Shown here piece after piece: positions 16,049-19,131 of a stretch of DNA of 19,131 nucleotides. This DNA is from Tritrichomonas foetus. Taxonomy: Eukaryota; Parabasalia; Tritrichomonadida; Tritrichomonadidae. Made by a program: the position numbers and the translations under genes. Under the pieces are notes generated by a model. The model was not told where the DNA came from, ran no database searches, and worked only from the letters and a program-made list of their open reading frames with translations. Numbering within the stretch: position 1 is the stretch's first letter; each line of letters opens with the position of its first letter. The stretch is taken from the NCBI GenBank assembly GCA_001839685.1, contig MLAK01001351.1, positions 1 through 19,131 on the forward strand, read 5' to 3'.

Positions 16049-16449
16049 AATGTATGATTTTTAATATTAAACAAACTATCTATTTATTTAATATTTAATA
16101 AATGAAACACTTTTTTCTCTCACGCACACTTCTTTTACCTACTTTATATCAATTTAATTTTAGTTTCCTTTACTAAAGAAATGTAGTGAGTCTTCTTTCT
16201 CACAGATTTGTTACTCAGTTTACACATCATTTTGCCAAAATTTTCCTAATCAATGATTTGATTTCCAAGATAAACGAAAAAAGCCTCCAAATATTTGAAA
16301 AAATTCTTTTTTTCGTCAATAATGGAATTTATATGAGGAAAGACATTTCTATCAACATGTAATATATTGTAATGTATTCAATATAATCATTAATTGCTTT
16401 ATTAAGAAAGAAAGAAAAAAAGAGATAAATTTGGATATGTGTTAATAGT
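16049..16449. other. Convergent 3' intergenic spacer
   Basis: About 400 AT-rich bases between two convergent genes. It contains AATAAA-like words near 16090-16105 and poly(T)/poly(A) tracts. I see no gene, RNA or repeat. Confidence 0.4.
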
Positions 16450-16920
16450 TTATCGACCAAGTGAAAAAGCAGGGAAATATGATGGGATTTTTTGCTTGAA
16501 TACAAAGAGAGACATAATTGGCCATACTGGTGCTGAACATGCAAAAATGTTTAATAAGCGATCGATCTCTGTTGGTTTTCCTTTCTTCGTCATCACAAAG
16601 AAGGCGGCCATAAAGGAGGCAGCGCCAAGCGAAAACATTAATGAGGCAATAATTCCTTCGGCAAGATATTGAGACGAAAGGCCGTTTGGATCGATCCATG
16701 ATGAAACAATTTGTCCACTTTGATCTCTATGATATCCGATCATTGGCATTCCGTTCACATAGCAGAAAACAACGCCTCCTGAGATCACCAAAAATGAGAC
16801 GAATAAAAGACATGTACTGAAAATGATATTTGGCCATTGGATTGTCGAGAGTGGTGTATGTAAGACCGGCGGCTTGAAAAATCGTTGGAATGGGAGAAGT
16901 AAAAGTTCTGTAAATTTCAT
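16450..16920 (-). CDS. Oligosaccharyltransferase subunit, OSTC/DC2-like (Ost3/Ost6 family)
   Basis: A 156-residue membrane protein matching OSTC along its length. It has KPPVLHTP near the N-terminus (human: KPPWLHMP), a first membrane helix ending in ISGGVVF (human ITGGIIY), a luminal loop with Asp/Gly and a QYLAEGIIAS block (human QYIMEGLASS), and two more helices, ending near KIPSYF (human KLPGYL). OSTC lets the ER oligosaccharyltransferase dock at the Sec61 translocon for co-translational N-glycosylation. There is no thioredoxin domain, so it is OSTC rather than a full Ost3/6. I chose the ATG at 16918-16920 because the alignment begins there and the total length then equals the family's (about 149). 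An in-frame ATG at 16969-16971 would add 17 hydrophilic residues. Confidence 0.9.
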   Translation of the reverse strand: MKFTELLLLPFQRFFKPPVLHTPLSTIQWPNIIFSTCLLFVSFLVISGGVVFCYVNGMPMIGYHRDQSGQIVSSWIDPNGLSSQYLAEGIIASLMFSLGAASFMAAFFVMTKKGKPTEIDRLLNIFACSAPVWPIMSLFVFKQKIPSYFPAFSLGR

Positions 16921-17151
16921 GGATTTTTCTATTTGGTTGGAGATATTATTGACCTTAAAGGCTGAAATCATAGCAGTTAAACTCGAAATCGGTTAGCCAG
17001 ATATACTGTTAAAAAGTTTGAAATTAACCAACTGATTGATTTCCACTTTATCATATGAAATATCCATAAAAATTACATTGTATTTCAATCAACGCATTAA
17101 AAATAGTGTATAAAATAGTATTTATGCTTTAATTATCTAGTGAATCAAAAA
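16921..17151. promoter_or_regulatory. Divergent promoter region of OSTC-like and B-box genes
   Basis: About 230 bases shared by two divergent genes. TCATAT at 17051-17056 (+) fits the initiator but lies about 100 bases before the ATG. No TAACGAT element is visible. The true start sites are unclear. Confidence 0.3.
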
Positions 17152-18966
17152 ATGATGGCAGAAATTAAATTCAGGAATTTTAGAAGAATGACCAAATATA
17201 AATTTAAATTTTTCCCAAAAAACAAAATGACAGAGATTGATATTGCCAAGTTAATGGAAACTCCTGCCGATAAACTGAACGCACACGAATCTCTTCAACT
17301 TTTGCAACATGTTCTACATAATAAAGATCTACTCAAATCCGACCATTTAGATATCGCATTACGCCATCGCCATTTCAAACGCGCCATTGAATTAATAAAT
17401 GCTGGAGTTACTTCACCAAATATGATTGACTTAATTTCCTCATTGTTAGAGAGTCCCGTATCGCTTGATACAGATTTTCATTTTTTCCTATTATTTTGCG
17501 TGATTTCCGGCATCGATTGCCACGAAATTTTGAGCCACATTTCATCTTTTTGCGACGAGAACATTGAATCCGCTATGATTTTGATTATTCCCATATTATA
17601 TTCGAACACCAATATTGACGAAATACCAAATTCAAAGCATCCTTTTGATTCTGTAATTTCAGCGTATAAGTCTGGCGAATGTGCTCCTTACTCCTTTATT
17701 AAAAGTGTTTTCGAAGAATCAATTGAAAAGTTCAAGGGAAGTTCACTTTTACGATTTTCTGAAACTTCGTCTACTTTCAAATCAACAGAAATTATTAATC
17801 GAATTAAAGAACTATCAAATGCTTTAACAGTAACCGTAAAAGGTCTCTCAAATACAACTCAACAAACTCATTTGGACCAATTCAAAAATAAATTTAATAT
17901 CAACATATCAGATCTTGAGAAGTTTTTGACAGAAAACTTATTGAAAGCAACTCGAGCACTTAGGTCGGCTGTTGCTCAAACCAATATGATCCTCTATCAA
18001 GTTGATTCTCTTCAAAGTGAAGTGAGTTTTTGCTTAGAAAATTTTGTGAATAAAATAATCGTCGACTCAGAAAATTCTGAGCTATCAGAAAAAATCCAAA
18101 ACTCAATCAATGAAATTAGAAATATATGTTTGAAATTTGCAACCGAAATTGATGCTAAATTTGACTTTACTACTTCAGCTCATTCTTTATTGTTTCTTTC
18201 CACAATATCGGCCATTTTGGTATCATATTCCCAAAATGGGGATTTTGAAAAATTCAACAAATCAATCAAAAAGTTGAAAGAAATCTTAGAAAACATTTCT
18301 GAAAAATTGAAAACAGATGTTTCTGATTTCACTCTTCTTTCTGAGGTTTTATCATTAAATAAAGAAATTAATAATAAAAATAATGAAATGTATCAAACCG
18401 TTCATTATGCTTCTGACAAACTTCTTTTAAGTCTACATTTTTGTGAATGTTTGAACCTTGAAGCTATAATTAAAGAGGAAGCAACTTTATATGCCGAAAA
18501 TGCAACTTTTTATCCAAAAGCATATCGAACAGTTTTCACAAAAATGATAAAGCCTGCAACCAAAACAAACATTTCAGTTGTTAGACAACAAAGAGATTCG
18601 TTGTATCAAGAAATATTGAATCGTATAGCAACTTTCATAAATAAGCTCAAATTAATTCCAGGAATGAGAAATGATACACGCTATACTGATTTTACACCAA
18701 CTGAAAAATGGACTTGGCCGAAAATTCCAAATATTTCATTTCCTGGAACACCTGAAGAAGTAAGAAAAGTTTTACTTTTAAGGGCAGAAATATACAACTT
18801 AGCTGAAGAATATGAAGTTTCACTTTCGACAGCAATGTGTATAACTTGTAAGAAAGCGATTGCTTCAATTGTGTGTCCAAAATGTAAGAAACTAGTTTTA
18901 TGTTATTCTTGTAAGGAAAAGTCACACAAATGTCCTGTTGAAAACTGTGATGTCACTTTTAATTAA
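17152..18966 (+). CDS. Helical protein with C-terminal B-box-like zinc finger, unknown function
   Basis: A 604-residue protein that I do not recognise as a whole. Residues up to about 560 are predominantly helical, with coiled-coil-like stretches in the middle, and have no membrane segment or signal peptide. The last 40 residues form a zinc finger with the ligand pattern C-x2-C-x8-C-x2-C-x5-C-x2-C-x4-H, followed by two more Cys (HKCPVENC). This resembles a B-box, also in the Ala/Ile and LC positions. B-boxes usually mediate protein contacts in TRIM-like E3 ligases or transcription regulators; no RING is present. The frame opens at GTG 17140. The first ATG is 17152 and another at 17227 gives MTEIDIAKLM. 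The 25 residues between them are Lys/Phe-rich like translated AT-rich leader, so 17227 is a real alternative. The stop is TAA 18964-18966. Confidence 0.82.
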   Translation: MMAEIKFRNFRRMTKYKFKFFPKNKMTEIDIAKLMETPADKLNAHESLQLLQHVLHNKDLLKSDHLDIALRHRHFKRAIELINAGVTSPNMIDLISSLLESPVSLDTDFHFFLLFCVISGIDCHEILSHISSFCDENIESAMILIIPILYSNTNIDEIPNSKHPFDSVISAYKSGECAPYSFIKSVFEESIEKFKGSSLLRFSETSSTFKSTEIINRIKELSNALTVTVKGLSNTTQQTHLDQFKNKFNINISDLEKFLTENLLKATRALRSAVAQTNMILYQVDSLQSEVSFCLENFVNKIIVDSENSELSEKIQNSINEIRNICLKFATEIDAKFDFTTSAHSLLFLSTISAILVSYSQNGDFEKFNKSIKKLKEILENISEKLKTDVSDFTLLSEVLSLNKEINNKNNEMYQTVHYASDKLLLSLHFCECLNLEAIIKEEATLYAENATFYPKAYRTVFTKMIKPATKTNISVVRQQRDSLYQEILNRIATFINKLKLIPGMRNDTRYTDFTPTEKWTWPKIPNISFPGTPEEVRKVLLLRAEIYNLAEEYEVSLSTAMCITCKKAIASIVCPKCKKLVLCYSCKEKSHKCPVENCDVTFN

Positions 18967-19063
18967 GATTGTTGAATAAATATTGTTTTTTGAAGAATAA
19001 TGAAATATTTTATTGATTTATTTCGTATGATTTATTATCATAATTAAAAAAGAAAAGAAAAGG

Positions 19064-19131
<68 letters not shown>
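19064..19131. repeat. Terminal poly(A) run of 68 bases
   Basis: The window ends in 68 consecutive A, after an A/G-rich stretch from about 19046 and 97 bases beyond the last stop codon. It may be a genomic homopolymer at which an assembly broke, or a sequencing artefact. Confidence 0.9.

Noticed and set aside
16439..16672. Plus-strand open frame opposite the OSTC-like gene
   Set aside because: Shadow of a clearly homologous minus-strand membrane protein.

Overview
The window is an AT-rich, gene-dense, intronless stretch of a protist nuclear genome. I read it as a trichomonad (Parabasalia, for example Tritrichomonas) with moderate confidence. The reasons are long uninterrupted eukaryotic reading frames, a trichomonad-type initiator (TCA, pyrimidine, W, W) 7 to 19 bases before several start codons, Myb-type TAACGAT elements, Q/N-rich and proline-rich proteins, a saposin-like gene, and a thiol-type glutathione peroxidase. 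TAA and TGA serve as ordinary stops. I see no tRNA, rRNA, CRISPR array, transposase or viral gene.

Layout from left to right. 1-513 (+): the 3' part of a saposin B-type gene with an in-frame TAG. 643-3888 (-): an mRNA-capping-enzyme-like protein in which every catalytic motif I can align is broken, with a proline-rich insert of about 450 residues. 3889-5250: a long gene-free interval ending in a compact promoter. 5251-7734 (+): a repeat protein with two nested kinds of repeat and higher GC than its surroundings. 7952-10477 (-): a disordered N-terminus joined to an ARM/HEAT-like helical protein. 10478-10655: a short divergent promoter with a 12-bp inverted repeat. 10656-10946 (+): a 96-residue RING protein. 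10947-11601: a gene-free interval holding a microsatellite and a candidate structured RNA (11143-11314). 11602-12135 (-): a thioredoxin-type glutathione peroxidase. 12683-16048 (+): a GIGYF-like translational-repression scaffold without a GYF domain. 16450-16920 (-): an OSTC-like subunit of oligosaccharyltransferase. 17152-18966 (+): an unknown helical protein with a C-terminal B-box-like zinc finger. The window ends in 68 consecutive A.

The nine protein loci alternate strand without exception, so every junction is either convergent or a shared divergent promoter region. The genes do not form one pathway. The strongest biological signals are the capping-enzyme-like pseudoenzyme, which aligns with capping enzyme over both catalytic domains yet lacks both active sites, and the GIGYF-like protein. 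Both belong to families that act at the mRNA 5' cap. All functional calls rest on motif recognition by eye; no searches were run.
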